Assembly: GCA_963669155.1 (NCBI GenBank)
Contig: OZ022594.1
Span: 5,647,761 to 5,711,760 of the forward strand
DNA length: 64,000 nt
Direction: 5' to 3'
Source of the DNA: Arbacia lixula
Lineage: Eukaryota; Echinodermata; Echinoidea; Arbacioida; Arbaciidae
Shown in pieces: positions 10,501 through 44,649 of the stretch. Position 1 is the first letter of the stretch. The number at the start of each line of letters is the position of its first letter. Both the position numbers and the translations under genes were made by a program. The notes under the pieces are model-generated. The model was given only the letters and a program-made list of their open reading frames with translations. It was not told the origin of the DNA and did not search any database.

Positions 10501-13354
10501 ACACCACTTCGGTACTCTATAGCCACGTAACTGACCTTTGAATGTCTTTGAATGTAATACCTCGTACAGCTAATAAAGAAACGAGCACATTACCTGTTTC
10601 AGATGCGACCAAACAAATCCAAGATGCGAAGAGAACCACTCCATGTAGCCAAGGTGCGTATACATGTATAATAAAGGATATCCATGATCAATACGATGGT
10701 CGTTTCCGCCACTTGATACATCCTTAATACAGGTGCTCTTAACAACACGATACATGTTACGCCATGTACGCGAATCACTCATGACCATCCTGATCTTTAC
10801 AATGGCATGCATATTCCAAAATATGCATAAATTAACATTCCCGTGTTCGTTAATTAACTGGCAGTGTTATCGTGCACTGCCTGTCAAGTGTTTTTATGAC
10901 TCTTTGGGTATTTCGGCGCATGAACCAAATTTTAAAAAAATAGGATGCGCAGAATATTTGAGGTTAAAATACACTTATAGATGCATGCACAAATTTAGAA
11001 TATAGCACTTATATCGCATTCATTAAACATTTCCATGGAGAAAATTGTTCCAATAAGAGATGCTGTTTCTAAATATGATTTTATGTCAGAGTAGGAAAGT
11101 GTCGATTTAATATTTTACCGCATCATGCCTAATTGCGAAACGTAATAGGGCCAACATCATAAAATATTTTCTTTTCAAATTATGAGAAACGTGCCCAGTC
11201 GCGCCAAAACTAGTATTTCCACGTAAACAAATATCAAATCGCGCCGCTGCATCGTATCATTGAGAGAAGCTGTTGGTCATTAATAATACGTGGCAGAATC
11301 GTTGAAATGGAATGGATATCGATATTTCTCTAACATCCTTGGCGTAACAGCGCTTGCGTGTGCACAACTCATATCAAGTCAATGCAATTTGTCCCAAATG
11401 CCCTAAACTGAATATTTGTCATAATAAGTATAAAGCTAGCTATTCAATATCAACCAAACATGGTACAAAGATGGACAAAGATTCAAAGAGATAGTATAAG
11501 ACTGATATCAAAATGTGACATAGCCCATGCAAAGAAATACCCGAGCGGAATCTCTTTGTCAATGCAACCGAAATGTGTGCCTGTCAACACTGTCTTGTTT
11601 TATATCCCTCTCTCCCTTTTAATCCATTGAAAGACCCATCTAATGATAATTACATATAATTATTATCAACGAATATTAATTAAACTTTTTATGTATAAAC
11701 CTATTAACGGTGTACTGGCAGCTCGAGGATGTGAACTACAGTAAATACCTTTTTTATTTCAGGGGCCGTAATAGCGCTTTCGGTACTTCTGTGTCTGGTC
11801 TCTGTCATCGCTGTCATCATTGCTTTCCTTTACATCAGGTCAAGGTAGGGTTTGTCTAGGTTCTGTGCGCCTCCCCCTTTTCCCCATGTAATCAAGTCTG
11901 CAATAACTGCTTTTTTTGATGCGCACAGCAGGGCGAACATTAATATTGTTCTCTCTTTGAAACGAAAAAAAAAACTTTAATTGGGACACAACTTTCCCTT
12001 CTGCTCGGTTGTTCACATTTGTATAGGTATTTTCCCTTGTGCAAACAATGTTCTGTACATTTATTTATGGTTCCCATTGCCATTTCACAATAAGAAATCA
12101 TGGAGTTAAAATGTGACTCACATTTCAAAATGATCGCCAAAATATTCTGATTAATGAAGAATCAATTTATCAGTAGGAACAAATATAGAGCACCGAACTG
12201 CCGAAGTAGTGTCGTCTCATCCATATATCTAATGTCGGACCAGTGAGACTTCCACTGGTCCGACATTGTCTAGCGGGCTAGCATCGGCCACTCCCAATGC
12301 GAGTCCTCGCTATGGTCACGGATGATTGCTCTATCAACGTAGTTTAGAACCAGTTGTCTTGACAACATGCCCATGATGTCGCCACATGCACTTCGGTACT
12401 CTATACGACTTCCTAATCCGGCCAATCATAATGAACCACACGTATCACTACATTTGGTTTTTAACCAAACTCTTCCATTCATTCTTTTTAAGGCATTGTA
12501 GGCTCAATATCTAACATGAGGATATTAAAGAAGACAACGCTCATGGATATGATATACTTTCGAGGGTATAATAATGTCGGTATATGTCCCAGTGCTTGGG
12601 GGCTACACAAGCAAATGTTTGATCACTCAGCGTTACTTTTGTTTTGAAGGATGGAATCCGTAAAAGCAGAGGATCCGTCGAACTGCCCAAACTGTGACCA
12701 TTATTACTGGTTTTATACCTCAATAATTCTGTAATGTAGCCAAGAGCTTGACCAAGAAGTGTTTTGTATGTAATTAGTATGACCTTGAATGCTATTCTCT
12801 GCCGCATTGGTAACCAATGCAGGTTTCCTAATAGAGGTGTAATAAGTGTATATTTCGTACAACCCAATAGAAGCCTTGCACAGGTGTTTTGCACAGTTTC
12901 AGTAATTGTAAAGCTAATATAAACATCATGTATCCTTTAGAATTTGTATAATTGTATATGTCTTTCTGTTTATATGTACCTTGTGTGATGTCACATTCTT
13001 TGTTTGTATCAATGTAAACCAGTGAAAATGAAATTTCCAATTGGACAATAAATTACTATATCTATCTATCATGATGACCATTTTGTTGTGTTTGATTGCA
13101 GAATGGCCCACGCCAAACAGAAAACTTCCACGAAGGTAGATACACACATCTACACTGGTTTTGAAAACATGGCTGTGATCGAGAGCCAGTACCAAGCATT
13201 GGACGTTGCACAGGGATTCGGAGCTAGAACAGAGAAGATAGCTGACTACGAGGTGCCAACTCCGCAAGACCAGATGAGATCAGAAGAAGAGGAAGGAGTA
13301 GATCGGAAGGCAGCGACTGAGAGCCAGTACCTAGAAAGTGACCAATTGCCATGA
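7402..13354 (+). CDS. Paralog A: signal peptide-EGF-transmembrane protein with tyrosine-motif tail (203 aa)
   Basis: Predicted type I surface protein from four exons: 7402-7519, 8572-8730, 11763-11844, 13102-13354 (phases 1, 1, 2; total 612 nt). Residues 1-39 contain a hydrophobic signal core (IFVFVHLLVLA). Residues 41-75 are an EGF domain with six cysteines spaced x4, x4, x11, x1, x8. Residues 76-93 are a short Pro/Thr/Ser linker. Residues 94-117 are the membrane helix, followed by a basic stop (RSR). Residues 121-203 are the cytoplasmic tail, with YTGF137, YQAL150, YEVP169 and YLES196. I do not recognise the family, but paralog B at 45273-51468 has the same structure. ATG 7402 is the only in-frame start before an upstream stop. 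YxxPhi motifs could mean endocytosis or tyrosine signalling; that is inference. A frame-broken tail repeat follows the stop. Confidence 0.82.
7520..8571 (+). other. Paralog A intron 1
   Basis: Non-coding. Holds a poly-C then poly-A run (7869-7907) and an intact family-1 foldback MITE at 8309-8467. Confidence 0.7.
8309..8467. mobile_element. Foldback MITE, family 1 (intact copy)
   Basis: Starts GGGCCGGTTGCATAAAACTT and ends AAGTTTTATGCAACAGGGCC: near-perfect terminal inverted repeats around a short centre with further inverted TGGTAAC/GTTACCA blocks. About 159 bp. Confidence 0.9.
8572..8730 (+). CDS. Paralog A exon 2 (EGF domain)
   Basis: Acceptor ACCTTAG, donor GTAGGC at 8731. A symmetrical phase 1-1 exon, as usual for EGF modules. 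Encodes PCSNPSCGEGSC, then GYICHCPDGS and LSCP, then the linker SPITTTPPSTTP. No calcium-binding DxxE-type signature before the first cysteine. Confidence 0.9.
8731..11762 (+). other. Paralog A intron 2
   Basis: Non-coding as far as I can see. In paralog B the matching exon carries a 1 kb mucin-like stalk; nothing like it is present here. A family-5 foldback element lies at 10265-10521. A stretch at about 10050-10240 is repeated in inverted orientation at about 54089-54240. Confidence 0.65.
10265..10521. mobile_element. Foldback MITE, family 5 (ATAGAGTACCGAAGTG)
   Basis: Left end ATAGAGCACCGAAGTGTGAC, right end CACTTCGGTACTCTAT. Internal TTGTCAAGACAACTGGTTCT and ACTGGTC/GACCAGT blocks are shared with copies at 12184 and 29178. 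Confidence 0.8.
11763..11844 (+). CDS. Paralog A exon 3 (transmembrane helix)
   Basis: 82-nt exon, acceptor TATTTCAG, donor GTAGGG. Encodes AVIALSVLLCLVSVIAVIIA then FLYIRS, a single membrane span with a basic cytoplasmic border. Same length and phase as exon 3 of paralog B. Confidence 0.88.
12184..12406. mobile_element. Foldback MITE, family 5
   Basis: ATAGAGCACCGAACTG at the left; CACTTCGGTACTCTAT at the right. The centre holds CCAGTGAGACTTCCACTGG. Confidence 0.8.
12541..12900 (-). pseudogene. Non-LTR retrotransposon (CR1/jockey-like) reverse transcriptase, 3' fragment
   Basis: On the minus strand the frame reads QNTCARLLLGC...ITPLLGNLHWLPMRQRI.FKVILITYK...F.CVAPKHW. This is the conserved C-terminal block of CR1/L2/jockey-type polymerases (N.AARL, HWLPV..RI.FK, APKLWN). 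5' truncated, no endonuclease or catalytic YADD in the fragment, opposite in strand to its host gene. Confidence 0.75.
12945..13073. repeat. Dispersed repeat, also at 34021-34165
   Basis: TAATTGTATATGTCTTTCTG through CCAGTGAAAATGAAATTTCC and CAATTGGACA is shared with 34021-34165. This copy ends in short TATC units, like a retroelement 3' tail. Confidence 0.65.
13102..13354 (+). CDS. Paralog A exon 4 (cytoplasmic tail)
   Basis: Acceptor GATTGCAG before 13102; stop TGA 13352-13354. Encodes MAHAKQKTSTKVD... with one full tail repeat (ESQYQALDVAQGFGA ... DYEVPTPQDQM ... GVDRKA) and the start of a second (ATESQYLESD). The same repeat occurs in paralog B exon 4. Confidence 0.88.
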
Positions 13355-13420
13355 TTGCAGGGAGTCGGAGCTTAGAGGGAGGAGATAACTGCCTACGAGG
13401 TGCCAACACCTTTAAAAGGC
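13355..13420 (+). pseudogene. Remnant tail repeat downstream of paralog A stop
   Basis: After the TGA at 13352 the sequence still encodes pieces of the tail repeat in broken frame: GVGA, then a stop, then EEITAYEVPTP. This is the second tail repeat, lost from the protein by mutation and now in the 3' UTR. Confidence 0.6.
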
Positions 13421-13856
13421 CTATTACCATTAAATTTGTAGAAATTATGTACTTTTAACAAGACTGGAACCATGCCACGTCACGGAGACCCTTTTTCATA
13501 CACCAATGGCACATAATATAGCTAAAAGGATATACACACGCGCGTTCAAACACACACAATCACACACCTATAAACCCACGTACACACAAACGTTTTACTG
13601 TACAAATGCATACGCATGCATGTAAATACACAATCCACATTTCCACACACTCACAAATTGCACTCAGAAAAAAATATTTGCATAATTTCAATGTCTACAT
13701 TCTTTACTTTATGGTACTTCCAATTGTTGTTTCATATGTTACTAAAAATTCGGTAAATAAGCTCATCATTAATTCTTTTTGCTTTGGATACTTTGAAATG
13801 ACATTGTAGCTCATTGAACATAACGGTGGTAGCAATCTTATGATAAGTGTTACACA

Positions 13857-13862
13857 AATAAA
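13857..13862 (+). terminator. Candidate polyadenylation signal of paralog A
   Basis: AATAAA about 500 bp after the stop, followed by T-rich sequence. Another AATAAA lies near 14173. Position only; transcript ends are not known. Confidence 0.4.
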
Positions 13863-14532
13863 ACTTAATCTTTCCTTTTTTCACTCCTGATTTTCATTTC
13901 TTCACCCCATGTACATGCCATACATGGTCAAATCCTTAAAAGAATACAACCACATGCTATTATCGACGGTTGTACTATTCTTCAAAGTATATCCTGGTAC
14001 AACATTGGTTTGTTTTAAATGGATTAGGTCGTTTTTCATGTTTTACAATACTCGGGTGAATATGAAACAGCTTACCTGGCCTATTGCATTTCTCTTAACA
14101 TAGCTGAACATATGTATATGTTCTGGTTGGTATTTTTCTTTGTATACTGACTTTTTATGTGCTTGCACGATGAATAAAGTGCTAATTTGACTGAATTAAC
14201 ATTGGAGTTGTAACTATTCTATTGGTCATTCTTTATATACCATAATGTATCGCCAGTAATGCACGAAGATGCCATAAAAAATAATTTTATCTGGCACTGA
14301 AATAAGTGTATGAGTCATTATACCTGTTTAAAGCCCAAGGAACTGACCCTCTGAAGGAATTTCACAATTAACGTTCATTAGTAACTTGTATCTTATTAGA
14401 GAACTATTATATTCACATAAAACAGGGACGGTACAACCTGTACAGCATATCAAAGATATACAGTATAATGTCTACAGCAGAAACACTACAGAAGCGGATC
14501 GAGTTTTCACTCAGCTATGATTGGGTATGAGA

Positions 14533-14747
14533 CAAGGGCGGAAATCGCTTCCCGAAGGTGTGGGGGGGGGGGGGGGGGCATGTTTTTCATCAAGAAGTCG
14601 CTGAGCGGGGGGGGGGGGGGGGGTGATGATGATATTTTAGGGGTACAGGACCGAAAATAGTGGGGGGACATTTGATATTGTGTCCCCCCACTTCGAAATG
14701 GTCGGGGGGGGGGGGGGGGGACGCGTCCCCCCGGGATTTCCGCCCAT
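14533..14747. repeat. Foldback element with long poly-G tracts
   Basis: Outer inverted ends GGGCGGAAATC (14535) and GATTTCCGCCC (14737) flank three uninterrupted G runs of about 17-21 nt. It resembles the G/C-tract element near 41798-41876. G runs could form quadruplex DNA. Confidence 0.6.
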
Positions 14748-15018
14748 GGTATGAGATATATGAATAACAAATAAAATGTATTAAAACCTTATAGACTTTG
14801 AGTCTCTGAGTCCAGTTGCTTTAGAATCTGGCAGCTACAACAAAAAAACTTAAACAGTTGATAAAAAAGAACAGCGTTCTGACACTCCACAACACTTCAT
14901 CCACAGGATCAACAATGTCATGATGCAAACGACGGGTATTTAATAGGTTGATTGGCGATTCCACCCCACCCCCAACCAATCTCCCCGCCTCTAAACAGGG
15001 CTGCAAAGCTCCAGAATG

Positions 15019-15739
15019 TTAAAAGGGTAGTTCACCCTGAAGATAAATTGGTTTTAATAAAAGCATCAATGTGAGAGCTTGTTTACAAAAGGGGTTAGAT
15101 CCACTTTAGACCTTTCTGAGAAAATCTACTTTTTGTATTCCCCCATATTGCGATATATATTCTAAATGCGAAACTAAATTGTCATGATATACTACCCTAC
15201 CATGTAAACATAAAATTGGGTATAAAAGAAATCTACCTGTCTTCATATTTTTCAAAAATTTTCCCCCCAAAATGTCTTTATGGATCTAGCCCCTTTTGCA
15301 AACAAACTGAAATGCATCGAACCCCTTTTGAAAAAGAAGTGAGTTTTCTTTGCCATTTTTGTTCACTTTTCAATGGGAATTTCAGCTTTTCTTTTAAATC
15401 ATTTCTATAGAGCTACTTCAAATCTATACATTGAGACAACAATCAAATTTGATGAACAATGGATCTAACCCCTGTTGCAAATGAGCTCTTCAAATATGTT
15501 TTACACACATACCTATTTGAACACAATCATTCCGTTGGTAAAAACTGAAAAAGAGTAATTTATGGAATTATTCTGTACACAACAAGAAGGCACCTCGTAC
15601 GTCACGTCACAAAATTGACAATAAAAAAATCATAACTTTATCCTTTGACGGATTTTCTTCAAACCTTCACTAATATGTTTCTTTCATGTTTCTGCTTTTA
15701 CTGATATCAACTTATCTGCAGGGTGAACTATCCCTTTAA
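15019..15739. mobile_element. TTAA MITE, family 2
   Basis: Left: TTAA then AAGGGTAGTTCACCCTGAAG. Right: CAGGGTGAACTATCCCTTTAA. TTAA at both ends. Longer than other copies because the centre holds extra sequence repeating the GGATCTAACCCCTTTTGCAA block. Confidence 0.85.
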
Positions 15740-16012
15740 AGGCAACATCATGTTTGCCATTCATTTTTTTTTTTTTTTTTTTTTTTTGGTTCGTTCAATG
15801 TTACTCAGCCTTTCCATAAGTTTTGTCCCCATGGTATGCATGAAAGGTACGATACGAACACGCCCAACACAGACTGGTTGGGAAAAATTAACTACATGTA
15901 CATTATTCAGCCGCTTCTAAGATACCGTACCATACAGGGAGAATCTATCTATGCGGACCTCAGTCACCGCCGCTGACAAAACCAGAATAAATCGCCCACG
16001 TCTTGTAACAAA

Positions 16013-38946
<22,934 letters not shown>

Positions 38947-39510
38947 TGCAGCACAGCGGGCTCTATGAAAACAAACCCATGAGGACGGACCATGTTTCCC
39001 AGTCTGTATTTTACCAGTTGCTCGAGAGCAAGATTGTACTCTGCACTTGTGAATGTTTGCGATTTTTCTGCTTGCGATATGTGAGTCTCTGAAGAAACTA
39101 CGGTGGGACATGCTGATCAGCTGCTAAGGAAGGTTTTGATGCAGCACAGTGAGCTCTATGCAAAGAAACCCAGAGGATGGACCAGTTTGCCAGTTGCTTG
39201 TGGGAAAGACTATTCAGATTTTTGTTTCCACTGGCAAGACGGGAGTTTTTAAGAAGGAAGATTTTGATGCAGCACAGCGAGCTCTATGCAAAGAAACCCA
39301 GAGGACGGACCACATGTCCCCGACGGTAGTTTGCCAGTTGCTCGTGGGAAAGACTATTCAGGTTTTTGTTTCCACTGGCAAGACGGGAGTTTTCCAGAAG
39401 CTTATAGGTTAAATCCAACGTACTGCACCGCCATCTCTGCCTGAGCTTATACTGTGCTGCCTTACTCTGTGATTTGGACTGTTCATACTTGTCAGTGTAA
39501 CGGCACCGAA

Positions 39511-39690
39511 GGGTGTTTCACCAAGATGTTCGTAAGTTACGAACGACTTTACGAACGATTAGTGATACCTTCTTGTACTAAATGCGATACCACACTTTGT
39601 TCATTGAGAATCTGATTTAGCACAAGAAGGGATCACCAGTCGTTCGTAAAGTCGTTCGTAACTTATGAAAAGCTTGGTGAAACACCCCCC
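39511..39690. mobile_element. Foldback MITE, family 4
   Basis: GGGTGTTTCACCAAGATGTT ... AGCTTGGTGAAACACCCCCC, with inner inverted TTCGTAAGTTACGAACGACT blocks in both arms. Confidence 0.88.
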
Positions 39691-40463
39691 ATGTAGGAGG
39701 GGTATAAAGAGTTGCGATGGATCTGAATCCATCGCAAGTCCAATCTTTTGTCTCTCATGTACAGATTTACGATTGACGCCAATCGCAAGTCAAGTTACGA
39801 TTAATCACATCTCTTTGCAAGCAAAGCCTTGATTTACATTTGCCCCAGTGTAGATCAGTCTAAAGTCCTGTCCATGAATCACCAGCATTAATGGGCAGAG
39901 CATGGAAGCGCATTTTTTTTTACAGCGTTTCCTAGCCAATTTTGTCAAAAAGTTCAATAAACTGGCCAATCTCCAAGTCTACGCACTTTTGTGGAGTGAC
40001 CTCGGAAACTGTGAGTGCTGGTGATTGCGAGAGCTCAAAGCTGTTGCAGATTTCGTCACAGTTCCGTATTGTTTCTTTTAATCTAACGGGTATACACCAT
40101 TCTGACATTGAGGACACAAAAGTGGTGTTGATATGCACGTCATAGGTGAAAAACATCTATTCCACGTCCTTTTCATATTTCACATGTGCACACTTGCCGT
40201 CACGCAAGCTTGCAGTGTACATGCACGGCCTCTTAGATTCTGAACCCAGCATGCTTCAGTGCAATTAATGGCAAAAATGGTTAGGTAGTGGTGTAAAAAA
40301 TATAGAGCATGGAGCCTGGCAAGAGAAAGAAAGATAGCTTCCCTCCCAATAATTGTTTTAATATTTATCAATTTAGGAGTCAAACCATGAACCATGGGTG
40401 GTACGCTCTTGTAATTCTAAGCTGTAAGGACATAAAAAACATCAAAGTTTTAACCATTAGTTC

Positions 40464-40836
40464 TTAAAGGGAGCATACTGTACTGGGGAGACAAAAATGC
40501 CTTCAAAAGGTGATCGTGAGCAATCTTCTTGCCAATGGTCTTAAATTAATGTATTGTCCAATTTAGAATCTTGCTGAAAGTTATTTGCCCTCATATGATC
40601 CACATTTGGAGTAATTAGTGATTAAATCACAAATCCTCAAATTGTTCGGACCGAACATTTTGAGGATTTGTGATTAAATCATTAATAAATCCAAATGTGG
40701 ATAATATTTTAGCAAATAACTTTCAGCAAGTTTCTTAATTGGACAATACATGAATTTAATACCATTGGCAAGGAGATTGCTCACGATCACCTTTTGAAGG
40801 AATTTTTGTCTCCCCAGTACAGTATACACCCTTTAA
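40464..40836. mobile_element. Hairpin TTAA MITE, family 3
   Basis: TTAA, AGGGAGCATACTGTACTGGG; right end CCCCAGTACAGTATACACCC, TTAA. Centre AAATTGTTCGGACCGAACAT. Confidence 0.9.
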
Positions 40837-41073
40837 TGACCTCTTCTTTCAAGGTCAGCTACCTGATCAGGTTGCATGGAACAAGAGAAAATGCATGCTA
40901 GTATGACTGAAACTTCCAGTTTTGCACGAGGACAGCACATTGTTTCTGAAAATATGAGCTATCATTGTGAACTATCTGTGGGGCAGGTGTGCTTGTTGTA
41001 CCCAATAATGTATGCAAATCCCAATAAGCAGCAATTTTAACTTGTACAGGGCTCCGTTGCATAAAACTTACCA

Positions 41074-41451
41074 TTAAAGGGAATATACTGTACTAGGAAG
41101 ACAAAAAGGCCTTTAAAAGGAGATCGTGAACAGTCTTCTTGCCACTGGTCTTAAATTCATGTATTGTCCATTTTAGAATCTTACTGAAAGTTATTTGCCA
41201 TCATATGATCCACATTTGGAGTAATTAGTGATTAAATCAAATATCCTCGAAATGTTTGGCCCGAACAATTTGAGGATTTGTGATTTAACCACTAATTACT
41301 CCGAGTGTGTATAATTTTAGGGCAAATAACATTCAACAATTGTCTAAAATGTACAACACACTACATGAATTTAAAACCATTAGCAAGAAGATTGCTCACG
41401 ATCTCCTTTTAAAGGCCTTTTTGTCTTCCTAGTACAGTATACTACGGTTAA
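41074..41451. mobile_element. Hairpin TTAA MITE, family 3 (nested)
   Basis: TTAA, AGGGAATATACTGTACTAGG; right end CCTAGTACAGTATACTACGG, TTAA. The last bases of the right end are mutated. Confidence 0.88.
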
Positions 41452-42813
41452 AGTAGAACTCCATTGAAAATTCTAAATATAGTAAATTTTTACATCTATG
41501 GAAAGCTGGTTATGTAGAGATCACAAAAATATTAATTTCCAGCCTTACACTGATATGTGAATATAAAAATTAACGATTCTAATCACCCGTGCATGATCTT
41601 CGCATCTTCTGCGAAACTGTGAGTGGCAGACCCCCTTTTTTGAAACGTCATTAACTGAACAGATCACACACTCAGGCACACTCGCCATACGCATTGTACA
41701 CAAAATTCGTCATCATTAAAGAGCATCCCCTGTGCAAATGTTGATTCATACCTATTGTTGTATGATTTATATTAATTAACCCTAATACTCCCGGGGTATT
41801 TCAAAGCTTGTTATTCCCGGGGGGGGGGGGGGGGGGGGGGGTGCCCCCCCCCCCCTGAGATTTCAGCCATGGGTCGCCCGATTGCCTCAAAATTTTGCAC
41901 AAGGGTAAAGAATTATGTAATCTACAAAGTTGTATAGCTAAATTTACGAAAGTCCTTTTATTTTTTTTAACTGATTAATTTATGCTAATTTATGCGAGAA
42001 ATCATAGATTTTGGTATTTCTCACTAAATAAAGCCTCAGGAATAGTAATTTTTGGTACAAATGTTTTTCATAACTCCCTCATCAATTCTTGAAAGAAAAA
42101 GATAGGTTGTGGTAATTATTTCTTATGTATTTTATTGTTGTTCAATTTTCTTATGTATTTCTTTGTTTTTCGTCAAGATTCAGATGCGTATGCGTGGGTG
42201 TGGGTGTGTGTGAATGTGGGTGTGTGTGTGGGTGTGTGTTTGTGTGTGTGTGTGTGTGGTAATTATTTACACTATTTGAAACAATGATAACACTTATTAG
42301 AAAAGTATTTACATAGATTGGAAAAGCTCCTGATTTTATCCATAGGGTAATACACAGTCACATAGAGAAATAGCGAAATTTCAGTGACATGTGTTCGGTA
42401 AACGTAATCTGACACCAGCACGGTAGGTCCAATCGCCATAAATTTGGTATCAAAATGTGCGGGAAGGATCAGATAGTGTGTTTCCCAACATGTTGGCTTT
42501 ACTTTGGAGCAAGTTCGGAGTCAATCACTGGTTGTAATTGCGTTCAAATGCTATGCGTGAACGTGTATGTATCGGTAGCTAGCTAGGTCGGTTGCAGATC
42601 TTGTTCAAAGAATGATGTTATCATGCTGACAGTGTTCCGGAGAGTCTGTAATGAAGAATTATGAAGTAGTAAAATTGTAATTTTTGATGCAGGGTTACTC
42701 CGTTCTGTTAGATCAGCGATGTTGGAAAAGTCAATATTTGGGTACCCTATACTATCCTTTTTCATATGTTACCAAAATATTGGCTATTTAAAATCATTGG
42801 TGTTCTACTTTAA
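41448..42813. mobile_element. TTAA element with AGTAGAACxCCA ends (1366 bp, nested)
   Basis: TTAAAGTAGAACTCCATTG at the left and CATTGGTGTTCTACTTTAA at the right, an inverted pair with TTAA. The centre holds a poly-G/poly-C block (41819-41855) and a GT-rich tract (42195-42258). No open frame of transposase size. Confidence 0.8.
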
Positions 42814-43107
42814 TGGTAACCCTACCATCAATGGTAATTACCATGGTAACATAATTTGACCACCAATCAAATTCAAGGTTTCCATAGATGCTGCTATTGA
42901 TAGCATAGTTGCCATTGATGGTAAGTTTTATGCAACAGGGCACAGGAGGGGTTAAAGTCACAGAACTGAGCGTAACTCTTTGTGTGCCAGGTCTGCATTT
43001 TGTTATCAGCATTGCACACAAATCCCATAGAGCAGCATTCTATCTGCCATACGATGGGATTATATCACATCGTGAGAACGCTTCTCAAAGTTGTTGAAAC
43101 TTCAAGT

Positions 43108-43620
43108 TTAAAGGAATAGTTCACCCTGAAATTAAATTGGTTTCAATAAAATCAGACGCAGGAAAGAAACATATAAGTGAAAGTTTGATGTCAATCTGTC
43201 ATAAGGATAAGAAAGTTATGATCTTTTAAAGTTTTGATGTGTAACGTCACATGCGAGATGCTCTACCATATAAGTTGTTTTTCCTTTCTCTTTTTTTAAA
43301 TGTGCTTATCAATCAAAATGATATGCATCCTTTTACCTGTTCATTTGATACAAAATTGGAAATAAATTTTTACACATAATCCTGTATGATACAAAAATCA
43401 TTTCGTAGTCAAAAACAGACAAAGGGCAATTTATGTAATTTTACTGCACACAACATTATGGGAGAGCACCTCGCACATAATGTCCCAAAATTGAAATGTC
43501 AAAAGATCATAACTTTCCTATCCTTTGACGGATTTTCATCTAACCTTCACTAATATGCTTCTTCCAATGTTTCTACTTTTATTGAAACCAACTTATCTTC
43601 ATGGTGAACCATCCCTTTAA
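43108..43620. mobile_element. TTAA MITE, family 2
   Basis: TTAA, AGGAATAGTTCACCCTGAAA; right end ATGGTGAACCATCCCTTTAA. Internal GATACAAAATTGG and CTCTACCATA landmarks. Confidence 0.88.
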
Positions 43621-43741
43621 AGAAAAATGAGTCTACCGTGAGAACATAGCTAATGTAGCTTTCAAGTCCTTTGATTGTCAGACCATGATATCATTAGTAC
43701 ATTGAAATATGGCATCATTTTTAGAAGGTTATAGCCCTTGT

Positions 43742-43900
43742 GGGCCCTGTTGCATAAAACTTACCATTGATGGTAACTTTGCTACCGATGGTGACCTCTA
43801 TGGAAACCTTGCATTTGAATGGCTGTCAAGCTATGCAACCATAGTAGTTACCTTTAATGGCAGAGTTACCATTAATGATAAGTTATATGCAACGGGGCCC
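43742..43900. mobile_element. Foldback MITE, family 1
   Basis: GGGCCCTGTTGCATAAAACT ... AGTTATATGCAACGGGGCCC. 159 bp, the same length as the copy at 8309. Confidence 0.92.
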
Positions 43901-44409
43901 TGTAATACTCATGTATGAAATGGTGTTCCACATGTTATTATTTTGTACATATATTTGTATATATAATTTTGCAAATAAACCATGAGAAAAACATTTTCTT
44001 ATTGTCATTTTATTGATGCATAAAACAGCAGGAATGTTTTTTGGTCACTGAGTGATAAAGATGTTTTTGAAATAATCTTTAAAAAGATATTTTAAAGATA
44101 CTCAAAAACCTACACATGGACTTATTTCATCGTGCTAACTTCCTTGTTTGCATATTGTTCCTTTCACAATGAGTTTCAAGTTACACCATGTGATCGTCCT
44201 GAAAAGTGCTGTTGGTTTATTTTTAGGGAATATCTATGAAAAGAGCCCATCAGAGCTTTCAGTTATTAAAAAAAAAAACATAGTAACAGTCATTATTTTA
44301 TAGTGTATTGTGAAAATCATGGTATACTTCAATGAACATTCATCTTTCCCATTCGTTTTCCCCTTTGTTTACCTGCCCTCCTCATACATGACAATACAAT
44401 ACTGCCCTA

Positions 44410-44649
44410 CTCTGACAAAAGGAAGCAAGTGACAAATCACTCAAATGTGGGATATTGGTATTCTTAGATTGTACCCAGCATTCCCTACATACAGGCAAAA
44501 TCTGGACAAGAAATGTTCATCTTGCTGCGAGATACACTGTATTCAATCTCACATGATGTGGTGTTGCACTGATGCCAATGCAAGTGACAAACACATTTTG
44601 CTCATTTACAAGAAAAGTCTCTTTTGTTAGTTGCTTCCTTTTGTCAGAG
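44410..44649. mobile_element. TA-flanked MITE (240 bp)
   Basis: CTCTGACAAAAGGAAGCAA and TTGCTTCCTTTTGTCAGAG as perfect 19-bp inverted ends, each next to TA. Internal sequence is not palindromic. Only copy in the window. Confidence 0.82.

Larger units (their letters stand above)
11845..13101 (+). other. Paralog A intron 3
   Basis: Non-coding for this gene. Contains a family-5 MITE (12184-12406), a LINE remnant on the minus strand (12541-12900) and a dispersed repeat ending in TATC units (12945-13073). Confidence 0.7.
13863..16012. other. Intergenic region between paralog A and INTS9
   Basis: No gene seen. Holds a G-tract-rich foldback element (14533-14747), a TTAA family-2 MITE (15019-15739) with a nearby poly-T run (about 15765-15787), and the probable INTS9 5' UTR/promoter at the right end. 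Confidence 0.6.
41049..42946. mobile_element. Family-1 foldback MITE split by two TTAA elements
   Basis: The left 29 bp (GGGCTCCGTTGCATAAAACT to CCATTAA) ends at 41077; the remainder (TTAATGGTAACCCTACCATC ... TTTTATGCAACAGGGC) resumes at 42810. The interruption is one family-3 hairpin (41074-41451) followed by one TTAA/GTAGAAC element (41448-42813). Confidence 0.85.

Noticed and set aside
10236-10526. 96-codon minus-strand open frame
   Set aside because: Lies within a family-5 foldback MITE.
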